A DNA stretch of 64,000 nt from positions 248,001 through 312,000 of the forward strand of contig NZ_CP022316.1 in NCBI RefSeq assembly GCF_002216795.1. The letters are read 5' to 3'. The notes beneath the pieces are model-generated. The model was not told where the DNA came from, ran no database searches, and saw only the letters and a list, made by a program, of their open reading frames with translations. Positions 45,924 to 55,418 of this stretch are shown piece after piece. Numbering within the stretch: position 1 is the stretch's first letter; each line of letters starts with the position of its first letter. The DNA comes from Brachybacterium avium (lineage in GTDB: Bacteria; Actinomycetota; Actinomycetes; Actinomycetales; Dermabacteraceae). Position numbers and translations under genes: made by a program.

Positions 45924-47078
45924 CTAACCGGCCCGGACCGCCTTCCGCCCCCGGGAGAGGACCTCGGCGATCACGGTCGCGGCCTCCTCCACCTCGGCGG
46001 CGGTGGTCCTCGGGCCGAGTGTGAAGCGCACGGCGGTCTGCGCGACCTCGTGCGGGATCCCCAGGGCGAGGAGCACGTGGGAGGGCTCGTCGCTGCCGGC
46101 GGCGCAGGCCGAGCCGCTGGAGGAGATCACGCCCTGTTCGGCGAGGTCCAGCACGATCGACTCCCCGCTGCGGCCGGGGACGCAGAAGGAGGCGTGGCCG
46201 GGCAGGCGCGCTCCGGGCCGGTCGACGTCCGCCCCGGTCAGCAGCATGTCCTCTCGCGCTTCAAGCACCAGGCGGACCAGGAGGTCGCGCAGCGGTCTCA
46301 GCCGCTCCGTCGCCTCGATCCGCTCCGTCTCGGCCAGCTCGAGCGCGGTCGCGAGCGCGACCGCGAAGGCGACGTTCTCGGTGCCGGAGCGTCGGCCGTT
46401 CTCCTGACCGCCGCCGTGCACGAGCGGCTCCACCGGCAGTCTGCCGCGGATCATCGCCAGGCCGCTCCCTTTGGGCGCGCCGAGCTTGTGGCCGGACAGG
46501 GTCAGGGCGTCTGCTCCGAGGCCCCGCAGCTCGAGCCAGCCGGCGGCCTGCACGGCGTCGGTATGCAGGAGTGCGCCGGAGGCGTGAGCGACCTCGGCGA
46601 GCGCGGGGATGTCGTGGACGGTGCCGATCTCGTTGTTGGCCAGGGCCAGGGAGACCAGAGTCGTGTCCTCGCGCAGCGCCTCGCGCAGCGCCTCGGGGCT
46701 CACGGCGCCGTCGGGCGCCACCTCGAGGAACGTCACCTCGAAGCCGTGGACGCGGTGCAGGTAGTCGATGCTCGCCAGCACCGCGTCGTGCTCGGTGGCG
46801 GCGGTGACCAGATGCTTCCCGCGAGGTGAGGCGAGGGCGAGCCCCTTGATCGCGAGGTTCGCCGCCTCGGTGCCTCCGGCGGTGAAGGCGACGTCGCTAC
46901 GGCGCACGCCGAGCACGGCGGCAGCACGGGCTCTGGCATCCGCGAGCCCGGCGGCGGCGGCCTCCCCCACCGGGTGGTGGCTGGAGGGGTTGCCGAAGGT
47001 GCCGGTGAGATACGGCCAGGCGGCTTCGAGCGCCTCCCGGCGGACAGGGGCAGTGGCGGCGGTGTCGAGGTAGATCAT
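45924..47078 (-). CDS. nadS: Cysteine desulfurase of the nad operon (NadS-type)
   Basis: This 384-residue class V aminotransferase-fold enzyme takes sulfur from cysteine. The PLP lysine is in LSGHKLGAPKGSG and the catalytic Cys in SSGSACAAGSDEPSHVL. LDTAATAPVRREAL and FTAGGTEAANLAI are typical of the IscS/NifS group. As the last nad gene it most likely builds the [4Fe-4S] cluster of NadA, as NadS does elsewhere. It starts 9 nt after the nadC stop. Its name is assigned from context, since sequence alone would also fit a general IscS. Confidence 0.88.
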   Translation of the reverse strand: MIYLDTAATAPVRREALEAAWPYLTGTFGNPSSHHPVGEAAAAGLADARARAAAVLGVRRSDVAFTAGGTEAANLAIKGLALASPRGKHLVTAATEHDAVLASIDYLHRVHGFEVTFLEVAPDGAVSPEALREALREDTTLVSLALANNEIGTVHDIPALAEVAHASGALLHTDAVQAAGWLELRGLGADALTLSGHKLGAPKGSGLAMIRGRLPVEPLVHGGGQENGRRSGTENVAFAVALATALELAETERIEATERLRPLRDLLVRLVLEAREDMLLTGADVDRPGARLPGHASFCVPGRSGESIVLDLAEQGVISSSGSACAAGSDEPSHVLLALGIPHEVAQTAVRFTLGPRTTAAEVEEAATVIAEVLSRGRKAVRAG

Positions 47079-47087
47079 CGGCGGCGC

Positions 47088-47975
47088 TCAGGCGGTGACG
47101 GTCATGTCGAGGCCGAGGTCCAGGTGGCGGGCACTGTGGGTGAGGGCGCCGGAGGAGATGACATCCACGCCGGTGCGGGCGATGTCGGCGACCGTCTCGA
47201 GGGTGACGGTGCCGCTGGCCTCGATGATCGCGCGGCCGGCGACGATCTCCACGCCGCGGACGAGGTCCGCCGGCGCGAAGTTGTCGAGCATGATCACGTC
47301 GACCCCACCGGCGAGCACGGGCTCGATCTGCTCGATGCGGTCCACCTCCACCTCGAGCGTGGTGGTGTGGCCGAGGCGGGAGCGTGCCTGCTGGATCGCC
47401 TCGGTGAGGTCCAGGCCCTGCTGCTGGATCACGGCGAGGTGGTTGTCCTTGGCCATCACCGCGTCGGAGAGGGAGAAGCGGTGGTTGACTCCACCGCCGC
47501 ACCGCACGGCATGGCGCTCCAGGGCTCGCAGGCCCGGGGTGGTCTTGCGGGTGTCGGTGATCGAGGCGCCGGTGCCTTCGACCGCATCGACGAACCGGCG
47601 GGTGAGGGTCGCGATGCCGGTCATCCGCTGGAGGAGGTTCAGGGCCACCCGCTCGGCCTGGACCACGGCGCGGGCCGGGCCGGTGACGGTGGCCAGCACC
47701 TCCCCGATATCGAAGCGGTCGCCGTCGGCCCTGTGCGCACGGACCTGCACCGCGGGGTCGGTGAGGCGGAAGGCGGCGGCGAAGACCTCGATCCCCGAGA
47801 GCACGCCAGGTTCGCGCGCGGTGAGCTCGGCGGTGGCCACAGCCCCGATGGGCAGGAACACCTCGCCGGTGAGGTCTCCCCAGGGCGCGTCCTCGGCGAG
47901 CGCGGCGGAGACCACGGCCTCGATCCGGGCGGCCGGGAGCGTGGGGGCGGTGGCGGTGGCGGTGGCGGTCAGCAT
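47088..47975 (-). CDS. nadC: Nicotinate-nucleotide pyrophosphorylase (carboxylating)
   Basis: This 295-residue quinolinate phosphoribosyltransferase makes nicotinate mononucleotide from quinolinate and PRPP. The family motifs are LAEDAPWGDLT near the N-terminus, ERVALNLLQRMTGIATLT, TRKTTPGLRALERHAV, NHRFSLSDAVMAKDNH, EVEVDRIEQ and VIMLDNF. The ATG at 47975 has AGGAGG 7 nt upstream and overlaps the repaired nadB stop by 7 nt. The open frame continues upstream, but that part is nadB read out of frame. Confidence 0.95.
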   Translation of the reverse strand: MLTATATATAPTLPAARIEAVVSAALAEDAPWGDLTGEVFLPIGAVATAELTAREPGVLSGIEVFAAAFRLTDPAVQVRAHRADGDRFDIGEVLATVTGPARAVVQAERVALNLLQRMTGIATLTRRFVDAVEGTGASITDTRKTTPGLRALERHAVRCGGGVNHRFSLSDAVMAKDNHLAVIQQQGLDLTEAIQQARSRLGHTTTLEVEVDRIEQIEPVLAGGVDVIMLDNFAPADLVRGVEIVAGRAIIEASGTVTLETVADIARTGVDVISSGALTHSARHLDLGLDMTVTA

Positions 47976-49566
47976 GCGTGGTCCTCCTGGACGGGGGCGG
48001 CGGGGGCGTCGAGACGGTGGTGGGCACCGAGTGAGTCGGGGTTCGCGCCCGGGCACAGGCGACGAGCAGGCGGGCGAGATCGAGGAGGTTGCGGTCCTCG
48101 AGCGCGGCGACGGTGGTGGGGGCGGCGGGATCGACTGCCTGCCAGGTGGCGAGGACGTCAGCGGCCTCATCCAGCTCGGCGCCGGTGCGCAGCAGTCCGG
48201 CACGGCTCCACATCAGCTGCTGGAGATCACCCCGGGTCCAGGCGGCGCCGGCGGTGGGAGCTCGCTGCACGGCGGGCAGGCGCGACGGCGCCGGGCCCGC
48301 ACCCGGTCCGGGCCCGGCGCCGCGAGCGGCTGCGGCCTCCCCTGCCCGGGCACCGAACACGGCACCCTCGAGCAGGGAGTTCGAGGCCAGCCGGTTCGCT
48401 CCGTGCACCCCGGTGCGGGCGCACTCCCCCGCCGCGAGCAGCCCGGGCAGCGAGGTCGCGCCGTCCAGAGCGGTGCGGATGCCGCCCATCCAGTAGTGGG
48501 CGGCGGGGGTGACGGGCACCGGTGTGCGGGTCCAGTCGATCCCGCACGCGTGCAGCTGGGCGTCGATGCTCGGGAAGCGCCGCCGCAGCCGTGCTCCCCC
48601 GATCCCGGTGGCGTCCAGCAGCACCGGACGGCCGGCCTGGATCCGCATCACCCTCGCGATGGCGCGGGCGACGACGTCGCGCGGTGCGAGTTCGGCCCGT
48701 GGGTCGAGGGTGGGCAGGAAGCGCCCGCCCCGCTCGTCGCGCAGCAGCGCGCCCTCGCCGCGCACCGCTTCCGAGATCAGGAAACTGCCCGGGCCGGCGA
48801 GCGCGGTGGGGTGGAACTGGAAGAACTCGAGGTCCTCGAGCTCGGCCCCTGCGCGCCACGCGGCGGCGATCCCGTCACCGGTGGCGGCGGCGGGGTTCGT
48901 GGTGTGGGCGAAGAGCTGACCGGCGCCGCCGGTGGCCAGCACGGTCGCTCCGGCACGGAGTGCGAAGCGGGTCCCGTCGGCCCCGAGCAGCTCGGCACCG
49001 ACGACCCGGCCGGACTCGCACAGCAGGTCCACCAGGGTGGTGTGCTCATGTACGAGGAGGCTCCCGGGGCCGTGGACCGAGCGCGCGGCGCGCGCTGCTG
49101 CCCGCACCAGCGACTCCTGGATCGCTCGCCCGGTCGCATCGCCGCCGACGTGGAGGATGCGCGCACGCCCGTGGGCACCCTCCAGGCCCAGGGCGTACGG
49201 GGACCCGGTTCTGCCGGGGCCGGTGACGTCCCGGTCCCGGTCCCGGTCGAAGGCGACCCCGTGGCCGATGAGCTCGTCGATCGCCTCCGGCCCCTCCTCG
49301 CACAGCACCCGCACCGCCTCCGCCTCGCAGTGACCGGCCCCGGCCCCGCAGGTGTCCCGGGCATGCTGAGCGGGACTGTCCTCGGGACCCACGGCGCCGG
49401 CGATCCCGCCCTGGGCGCAGGCGGTGGCGCCGTCGCCGAGCGCCCCCTTGGTCACCAGCCGCACATGAGCGGTGCGGGAAGCCCGCAGCGCCGCCGTCAG
49501 CCCTGCGATGCCGGAGCCGATCACCAGCACCTGCGTGCCGGCGCCGCGTACCTCGCGTCCGGTCAT
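47969..49566 (-). CDS. nadB: L-aspartate oxidase (apparent single-base frameshift near the end)
   Basis: This FAD enzyme oxidises aspartate to iminoaspartate for NadA. It has the N-terminal GSGIAGLTAAL, ACAQGGIAGAV, QFHPTAL, the active-site region SEAVRGEGALL and AGECARTGVHGANRLASNSLLEG. The frame is intact to about residue 510. It then lacks a stop and reads through nadC out of frame, while another frame encodes DSLGAHHRLDAPAAPVQEDH and stops at 47969. Adding one base to the run at 48038-48041 joins them and gives 533 whole codons with the stop overlapping the nadC start, as expected. It lies 2 nt after nadA. Confidence 0.9.
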
Positions 49567-49568
49567 GT

Positions 49569-50876
49569 TCAGCGCTCCGCGGTGGTGCGGGCCGGGGCGG
49601 GCTTCACCTCGAGCATCCGCTCCAGGGCGAGCCGGGCCGGCTCAGCGACGTCCTGGCCCACGGTGATGCGGTTGACCACCTCGCCGGCCAGCAGGGACTC
49701 CAGCACCCAGGCCAGATAGCCGGGGTGGATGCGATACATGGTCGAGCAGGGGCACACCACCGGGTCGAGGCAGAAGATGGTGTGCTGCGGGTGCGCAGCG
49801 GCGAGGCGCTGGACCAGATTGATCTCGGTGCCGATCGCGAAGGTCGTGGGCTCCTCGGCCCCTTCGATCGCGCGGCGGATGAAGTCGGTGGAGCCGGATT
49901 CGTCGGCGGCGTCGACCACGGGCATGGGGCACTCGGGGTGCACGATCACCCGCACCCCGGGGTGCTCGACGCGGGCCTTGTCGATCTGTGCGGTGGTGAA
50001 GCGCTTGTGCACGGAGCAGAAGCCGTGCCACAGCACCACCTTCGCCTCCTGCAGGCCCTGGGCGTCGTTGCCACCCAGCGGTCGGTGCGGGTTCCACATC
50101 GGCATCTGCTCCAGGCCGATTCCCATCGACTTGGCGGTATTGCGCCCGAGGTGCTGGTCGGGGAAGAAGAGCACCCGTCGTCCCCGGGCGAAGGCCCAGT
50201 CCAGGACCGCGGTCGCGTTGGAGGAGGTGCACACGATCCCCCCGTGCCGGCCCACGAACCCCTTGAGCGCGGCGGCGGAGTTCATGTACGTGACCGGGAT
50301 GATCGGCAGCAGCCCGTCGGCGTCCTCGCTCTCGCCGCCGTAGACCTCCATCAGCTGCTCCCAGGCTTCCTCGACCTGGTCGATATCGGCCATGTCCGCC
50401 ATCGAGCACCCGGCAGCCAGGTTGGGCAGGATCACGGTCTGCTCGGGGGCGGAGAGCAGGTCCGCGGTCTCGGCCATGAAGTGCACGCCGCAGAAGATGA
50501 TGGCTTCCGCCTCGGTGCGGGACGTCGCGGCGGTGGCGAGCTGGAAGGAGTCGCCGACGTAGTCCGCGTACTGCACCACCTCGTCGCGCTGGTAGAAGTG
50601 CCCCAGCACCACCGCGCGGTCGCCGAGCTCGGTCTTCGCCGCGAGGATGCGACGGTCCAGCTCCTCGGCGCTCGCGTCGCGATACTCCTGGGGGATCTCG
50701 CCCTGGGCCGGTGCGCCGGCGGGGATCGGATCCGCCATCGAGGCTCCGGGGCCGTAGCCGGGATCGGTCGCATCGACGTCCCAGGGGGCATCCAGCAGAC
50801 GGGTCGAGCAGCTGGCGTCCGCGGTGCCGCGGGTGCTGAGGTCACGCAGGGTCAGGTCGACGGAGGCGGTGGTCAT
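49569..50876 (-). CDS. nadA: Quinolinate synthase A
   Basis: This 435-residue [4Fe-4S] enzyme condenses iminoaspartate with dihydroxyacetone phosphate to quinolinate. The cluster cysteines lie in IIFCGVHFMAET, in the SAAALKGFVGRHGGIVCTSSNA region and in the C-terminal FCLDPVVCPCSTMYRI; the additional C-P-x-C pattern is common in actinobacterial NadA. LGHFYQRDEVVQYADYVGDS is the family start motif. An extra N-terminal 60 residues precede the core. AGGAGAACCC lies directly before the ATG. It follows nrtR by 27 nt in the same operon. Confidence 0.95.
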   Translation of the reverse strand: MTTASVDLTLRDLSTRGTADASCSTRLLDAPWDVDATDPGYGPGASMADPIPAGAPAQGEIPQEYRDASAEELDRRILAAKTELGDRAVVLGHFYQRDEVVQYADYVGDSFQLATAATSRTEAEAIIFCGVHFMAETADLLSAPEQTVILPNLAAGCSMADMADIDQVEEAWEQLMEVYGGESEDADGLLPIIPVTYMNSAAALKGFVGRHGGIVCTSSNATAVLDWAFARGRRVLFFPDQHLGRNTAKSMGIGLEQMPMWNPHRPLGGNDAQGLQEAKVVLWHGFCSVHKRFTTAQIDKARVEHPGVRVIVHPECPMPVVDAADESGSTDFIRRAIEGAEEPTTFAIGTEINLVQRLAAAHPQHTIFCLDPVVCPCSTMYRIHPGYLAWVLESLLAGEVVNRITVGQDVAEPARLALERMLEVKPAPARTTAER

Positions 50877-50903
50877 GGGTTCTCCTGAGGGTCGGGGCTG
50901 AGG

Positions 50904-51590
50904 TCAGCGTTCGGTGAGAGGGCCGTTGTCGGAAAGCTGGATGGAGCGGTCGTGCCGGTACAGGCGGGCGGGGCGGTGACGGCCTCCGGTGCGATAGGCG
51001 TCGGTGGCCACGAGCCGTCCCGAGGCCTCGATCTGCCGGCGGAAGTTCGAGGGTTCGAGGGAGCGCTGGAGCACCGCTTCATGGACTCCGCGCAGCTCGG
51101 CGAGGGTGAAGCTCTCACCGAGGAAGGCGGCGGCGATGCGGGAGTACTCGACCTTGTTGCGCAGTCGCCACAGCGCGTACTCGACGATCAGCGAGTGGTC
51201 GAAGGCGAGTTCGGGCAGCTCGTCGGCGACGAACCATTGGACATTCACGCCGACGGCGCCGGCGTCGGCCTCCTCCGGCCGCACCAGCGCCCAGTAGACG
51301 ACTGAGACGGTGCGCTCGGCGGTTGTCGGCGCCCGGTCCGTACCGCCGAAGGCGTAGAGCTGTTCGAGGTATCGCGGGCTGAGCCGGGTGGTCTCCTGCA
51401 GGGTCCGGGCGGCCGAGGCCGCCAGGCCCTCGTCCGCGCCGAGCGGTCCCCCGGGAAGTGCCCATCGTCCCTGGTGCGGCTGCCGGATACGGCGCACCAG
51501 GGGCACCCACAGCACCGGCAGCCGTGTCCTGGGGTGCGGGCGCAGCGCGAAGATGACGGTCGAGACCGCCAGGGAGAGCGAGCCTTCCAT
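50904..51590 (-). CDS. nrtR: NrtR-type NUDIX transcriptional regulator of NAD synthesis
   Basis: This 228-residue protein has an N-terminal NUDIX-like domain (about 8-145, RWALPGGPLGADEGLAASAARTLQETTRL) and a C-terminal winged helix (about 150-228, with FTLAELRGVHEAVL and SNFRRQIEASGRLVA). That is the NrtR layout, in which ADP-ribose or a related NAD metabolite binds the NUDIX fold and releases DNA. The usual NUDIX box REXXEE is altered (TLQETT), which fits a sensor without hydrolase activity. The ATG has AGGAGG 7 nt upstream. It heads the operon nrtR-nadA-nadB-nadC-nadS. Confidence 0.92.
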   Translation of the reverse strand: MEGSLSLAVSTVIFALRPHPRTRLPVLWVPLVRRIRQPHQGRWALPGGPLGADEGLAASAARTLQETTRLSPRYLEQLYAFGGTDRAPTTAERTVSVVYWALVRPEEADAGAVGVNVQWFVADELPELAFDHSLIVEYALWRLRNKVEYSRIAAAFLGESFTLAELRGVHEAVLQRSLEPSNFRRQIEASGRLVATDAYRTGGRHRPARLYRHDRSIQLSDNGPLTER

Positions 51591-51604
51591 CACAACACCT
51601 CCTG

Positions 51605-51625
51605 TTAAGGTCAATGGGACCTTTA
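51605..51625. promoter_or_regulatory. Candidate NrtR operator
   Basis: TTAAGGTC-AATGG-GACCTTTA is a dyad with arms AAGGTC and GACCTT, 15-35 nt upstream of the nrtR start. NrtR genes are usually controlled by a dyad at this place. The rest of the 310-nt gap (51591-51900) shows no gene. Confidence 0.6.
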
Positions 51626-51900
51626 CTCGTGACGAGGAGGTTAGTTTCATCTCGACCAGAAGACCGGCCTTCGCGCATGAGGTGTGAGCGGCGTCACGTG
51701 GATGCTGACATTAACTCCTCACCGGAACGGCGCTCCACAGCCGCGGCGAGCTCGCGCACGCCCCGAGCGCCGCGGGCATCACCCGGACCGACCTAGGAGT
51801 CCGCGCCGATGAGGGCTACGGTCGGCCTCAGAGCGCTGCCACCGGGCAGAGTTCTCTTACCCTGCCGTGCCCGTGCTCGGCGAGGAGCTGGAGGCGCACG

Positions 51901-52287
51901 ATGACCACCGACCGCCCCGACCGTCTCCGCATGACCCGTGAGCAGGCTCTGGCGTGGAATCCCGCCTGGTCCGCCGCGGACGTCCGCCTGCTCGAGGAGA
52001 ATCTCGACCGGCTCGAGGTGCGCGCCTTCTATCGCACCCGTTCCAACGGCAGCGTCACCGCGCAGGACGCGGACGGGCTGTCGGTGATGTACCTGTCCCC
52101 GGGATACGTGGAGTTCCGCAAGGGCCTCGCGCCGACCGATCGCCCGGATCCGGCTTGGCACGGTCTCGCCCTGTCGTGCTTCCGACCCCGCTCGAGGGAT
52201 GTGGGGACCACGGACGAGGGCCCCGCCATCTGTCCGTCCTGCTTCATCGCGCTGCCCGCCACCGGCGTCTGCGACGACTGCGGGTGA
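51901..52287 (+). CDS. Hypothetical protein with C-terminal zinc ribbon
   Basis: This 128-residue protein has an N-terminal part (about 1-85) with SAADVRLLEENLDRLEVRAF and VMYLSPGYVEFRKGL, and ends in CPSC...CDDC spaced 15 apart, a zinc-ribbon pattern. GGAGG lies 7 nt before the ATG. I do not recognise the family and see no catalytic motif. It is divergent from nrtR and convergent with the membrane-protein paralogue B. Confidence 0.7.
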   Translation: MTTDRPDRLRMTREQALAWNPAWSAADVRLLEENLDRLEVRAFYRTRSNGSVTAQDADGLSVMYLSPGYVEFRKGLAPTDRPDPAWHGLALSCFRPRSRDVGTTDEGPAICPSCFIALPATGVCDDCG

Positions 52288-52309
52288 TCACCGGCATGCT
52301 GCGGGGCCG

Positions 52310-53585
52310 TCACCGATCCCGCAGCACGTGGGCCCTCCCCTGCCTCTCCACCTCGCCGACCAGGGTGAATGCCCCGGACTCGGGGGATAGGGCAACTGGT
52401 GCGGACCGACCTCGCGGAACAGCGGGCCGGCGCTGCGCACCTGCACCGAAGACCGGCTCAGCCACCGCTCGAGGCGATGATTCACCCGGTTGCCGAGGTC
52501 GCGATCGATGAAACGAGGTGCATCTGCACGGGCGGTCACCAGGGTGTGCTGCCCCCGCACCTCGACCGACTCGATATCCTCCCAGGCCACGAGCCCCTGG
52601 CCATGCAGATGGTCGACCCATCCGGCGGGGCTCAGCTCCGCCGGTCGGGTCACGTCGGTGCGCAAGGTGCGCAGCAGGCGCGGGGCGAGGATCGCGACGC
52701 CGAGCAGCGGTGCCCAGCCGAGCAGCAGCAGGATCCACCACGACGCCTCACCTGTCGCGACCGCCCAGATCATCGCTCCGGCCAGGAGCGCGCAGCCGAG
52801 CGTCGCCCAGCCCTGGAGGGCGATCAGCCCCAGCGGTCGGCCCGGGAGGATCGCACCGTCGACGGATCCGAGGACCACTCGGGGTCCAGGTGGAGGGAGC
52901 GTGCCTCCTCGGCGGTCGGGTCGAAACCCTCTGCGGCCCAGCGCGCGACGGCCGCGCAGGTGCCGGGTCGCCACCGCACACGCCCACCGAGCCCGCATCC
53001 CCGCACGGCCGGCAGCGACCCCTCCGGCGATGACGACGGCAGGACCGTCCCGAGCTCCGTCCACGGGATCGTCATGTCCTCACCGCCTCGCGCAGGGACG
53101 ATCTGCAGCCCGCCGGGAGAGGCGGCCACCCGCCCGGCGCCATCGGCGTACCAGCGGCTGAGCCGCGGCAGCAGCGAAGCGACCGGAAGCGCCACGAGGA
53201 AGGAGAGCATGCTGAGCAGGAGTGCGACATCGCTCAGCTCTGCGGCCGCCAGCAGACCGAAGGACAGCCCGCTGAGGATCACCACCGCCAGCGATGCCCA
53301 GGACAGCACGCGCGCTAGGCGCCGCGGACGATTCGCGAGGACGACCGCATCGCCCAGGCACCGGGGTTCCCGCACGTCGCGCACGAATCCGGAAAGCGTG
53401 GCGCCCCAGATGACGGTGCCGAGCATCAGCACGACCACGACCATGACGATCCGCGCCATGGCCCCCAGCTCCTCGTCGTCAAAGCCGGGCACTGCAGTGA
53501 CCAGGACCAGGAACAGCACTGAGGCGAAGCCCCGCATCGGTGGCAGGGACAGCAGGAACGTCGCGGAGCTCGGATTCATGGCCAT
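52310..53585 (-). CDS. Uncharacterised membrane protein, paralogue B (two apparent single-base frameshifts)
   Basis: This is a paralogue of the membrane protein at 44598-45866, with the same order: N-terminal helices, SPGG turn, RVRWRPGTCAAVARWAAEGFDPT, a second helix pair (MIWAVATGEASWWILLLLGWAP) and WVDHLHGQGLVAWEDIESVEV. As written it is in three frames. Adding one base to the run at 52828-52831 gives SRADRWGLIALQGW, and adding one at 52382-52386 gives LPYPPESGAFTLV, after which the chain ends at 52310. The repaired length of 425 residues matches paralogue A (422). The family is unknown to me. Confidence 0.7.
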
Positions 53586-53750
53586 CTCGAGATCAGCGTC
53601 GTCCCGGGGCCGTCCAGGGTGAACCCAGGGGCGAGATGGTCACGGCGCATGGCACCACCCTAGACCCCGTCCCGGATACCGCGCCCCGCCCCGGAGCCGC
53701 TCGTTATCCTGAGACCACCAGCGATGATGCGAAGCGCGCCAGGAGCCGTC

Positions 53751-55400
53751 ATGCCGATCACCCACCCGGACACCCCCGATTTCGCTTCGGCGGCCGAGCA
53801 GACTGTCTGGGAGCATCTGAGTGCCCAACTGCCGCACGACGCCGTGCTGATCGCCGGCCAGCGCGTCACCCGGGACGGCACGGAGGTCGAGGCGGACCTG
53901 CTGGTGCTGTGGCCGGGGAGCGGCGTGGCGGTGATCGAGATCAAGGGCGGGCGGATCTCTCTGCGTGAGGGCCGCTGGTACCAGGCCGACCGCTCCGGGG
54001 AGCGGGAGCTGAAGAAGTCCCCGATCGATCAGGCGCAGACGGCGAAGCATCACCTGATCGCCTACCTCAACAATGCCGCCTCGACACCCATCGGCCGTGC
54101 CGTGCACCTGGTGGTGCTCCCGTACACCGAGCTGCCGAGGAGCTGGGATCCGCCGGAGGCCCCTCGTGCGATCACGCTGGACTCGACCGACCTGCCGTAT
54201 CTGACCGAGCGGATCGTGCACGCCCTGAACGCACAGACGCGCCCCGGGTACGTGCCGCTGGACGCCCTCCAGTGCGCCTACGCGGTGAAGGTCCTGCGGC
54301 GCACCCATCGCGCTATCGAGAACCATCAGCTGCTGGCCCGGGAGATCGCCGACGAGGGCAATGCCCTGACCCATGAGCAGCAGCGGGCGATGGCACTGCT
54401 GCGATTCCAGGACCGGGCACAGATCATCGGCGGTGCCGGTTCCGGCAAGACGCATCTGGCGATGATCAAGGCCCGGAACCTGACCCGTCGCGGTGCCCGG
54501 ACCGCCCTGCTGTGCTATTCCCGGGGTCTGGCCCGCCACTTCCAGCTGCTGACCTCGACCTGGCCCGTCGAGGAGCGGCCCGCTTATGTAGGGCTGTTCC
54601 ATGATCTTCCCGTGCGCTGGGGCGCCGAGACCGAGGATGAGTTCGACGGGGCCGTCGTCGCCTACTACGAGCAGCACCTGCCCCGTCGCCTCGCCGAGCT
54701 CGCCCAGCATCAGGATCCGAGTGAGCTTTTCGACGCGATCGTGGTGGATGAGGCACAGGATTTCGCGGACATCTGGTGGGACTCCCTGCAGCCCTGCCTG
54801 CGCGATCCCGAGCAGGGAGTGCTGTTCGTGTTCACTGACGAGCACCAGACGGTGTTCGACCGCGAGGGCCGCGCCCCGATCACCCTGAACCCGTTCCCGC
54901 TGGACGACAACCTGCGCAACACCAGCACCATCGCCCGGACCTTCGCGCCGCTCGCGCCCCTGGAGCAGAATGCCCGGATGGAGGAGGGCGCCCCGGTGCG
55001 GTACGTCGCGAGCACCGCGCAGGAGGCGGTCGCCGCCGCCGACGACGTGATCGAACAGCTCCTCGTCGAGGGATGGGCTCCCGGAGACGTGGCCCTGCTC
55101 ACCACCCGCAGCCGCCACCCCGAGCAGAAGGAGCGGATCGAGCACTTCGGGTACGACGGGTACTGGGATGAGTTCTTCGCCGAGGAGGACGTCTTCTACG
55201 GGCACGTGCTGAACTTCAAGGGGCTCGAGCGGCCCGTCGTGGTCCTCGCGGTCAACGGCTTCGGTTCCGCCGAGCGCGCACCGCAGCTGCTGTACGTAGG
55301 GCTCTCCCGCGCACGGTCGCTCCTGGTGGTGGTCGGTGACGGCGGCGAGATCTGGGACGCCGGCGGCGGTGTGGTGTGGGAGCGGATCAGCCAGCGGTGA
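53751..55400 (+). CDS. NERD nuclease domain fused to a superfamily 1 helicase
   Basis: This 549-residue protein has a NERD domain (about 15-125), with the PD-(D/E)xK-like residues Asp49, Glu63 and Lys65 in EVEADLLVLWPGSGVAVIEI, followed by a UvrD-like helicase core. The helicase has Walker A GGAGSGKT at 227-234, Walker B IVVDEAQDF, motif III/IV-like FTDEHQTVFD and the C-terminal VNGFGSAERAPQLLYVGLSRAR. The family is thought to process nucleic acids, perhaps in repair or defence; the target is unknown. AGGAG lies 6 nt before the ATG. No partner defence genes are present. Confidence 0.85.
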   Translation: MPITHPDTPDFASAAEQTVWEHLSAQLPHDAVLIAGQRVTRDGTEVEADLLVLWPGSGVAVIEIKGGRISLREGRWYQADRSGERELKKSPIDQAQTAKHHLIAYLNNAASTPIGRAVHLVVLPYTELPRSWDPPEAPRAITLDSTDLPYLTERIVHALNAQTRPGYVPLDALQCAYAVKVLRRTHRAIENHQLLAREIADEGNALTHEQQRAMALLRFQDRAQIIGGAGSGKTHLAMIKARNLTRRGARTALLCYSRGLARHFQLLTSTWPVEERPAYVGLFHDLPVRWGAETEDEFDGAVVAYYEQHLPRRLAELAQHQDPSELFDAIVVDEAQDFADIWWDSLQPCLRDPEQGVLFVFTDEHQTVFDREGRAPITLNPFPLDDNLRNTSTIARTFAPLAPLEQNARMEEGAPVRYVASTAQEAVAAADDVIEQLLVEGWAPGDVALLTTRSRHPEQKERIEHFGYDGYWDEFFAEEDVFYGHVLNFKGLERPVVVLAVNGFGSAERAPQLLYVGLSRARSLLVVVGDGGEIWDAGGGVVWERISQR

Positions 55401-55418
55401 CCGGGCGCGCCACGCCGT

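Noticed and set aside
46897-49566. A single 889-residue NadB-plus-extension protein
   Set aside because: Beyond about residue 510 it is nadC read out of frame. A one-base repair gives a normal NadB stop overlapping the nadC start.
47095-49719. An 874-codon plus-strand frame opposite nadB and nadC
   Set aside because: It is antisense to conserved enzymes and has no recognisable domain.
53751-55400. Defence island around the NERD-helicase
   Set aside because: Neighbours are a membrane protein, a fatty acid transporter and a drug exporter. No restriction, toxin or other defence genes are seen.
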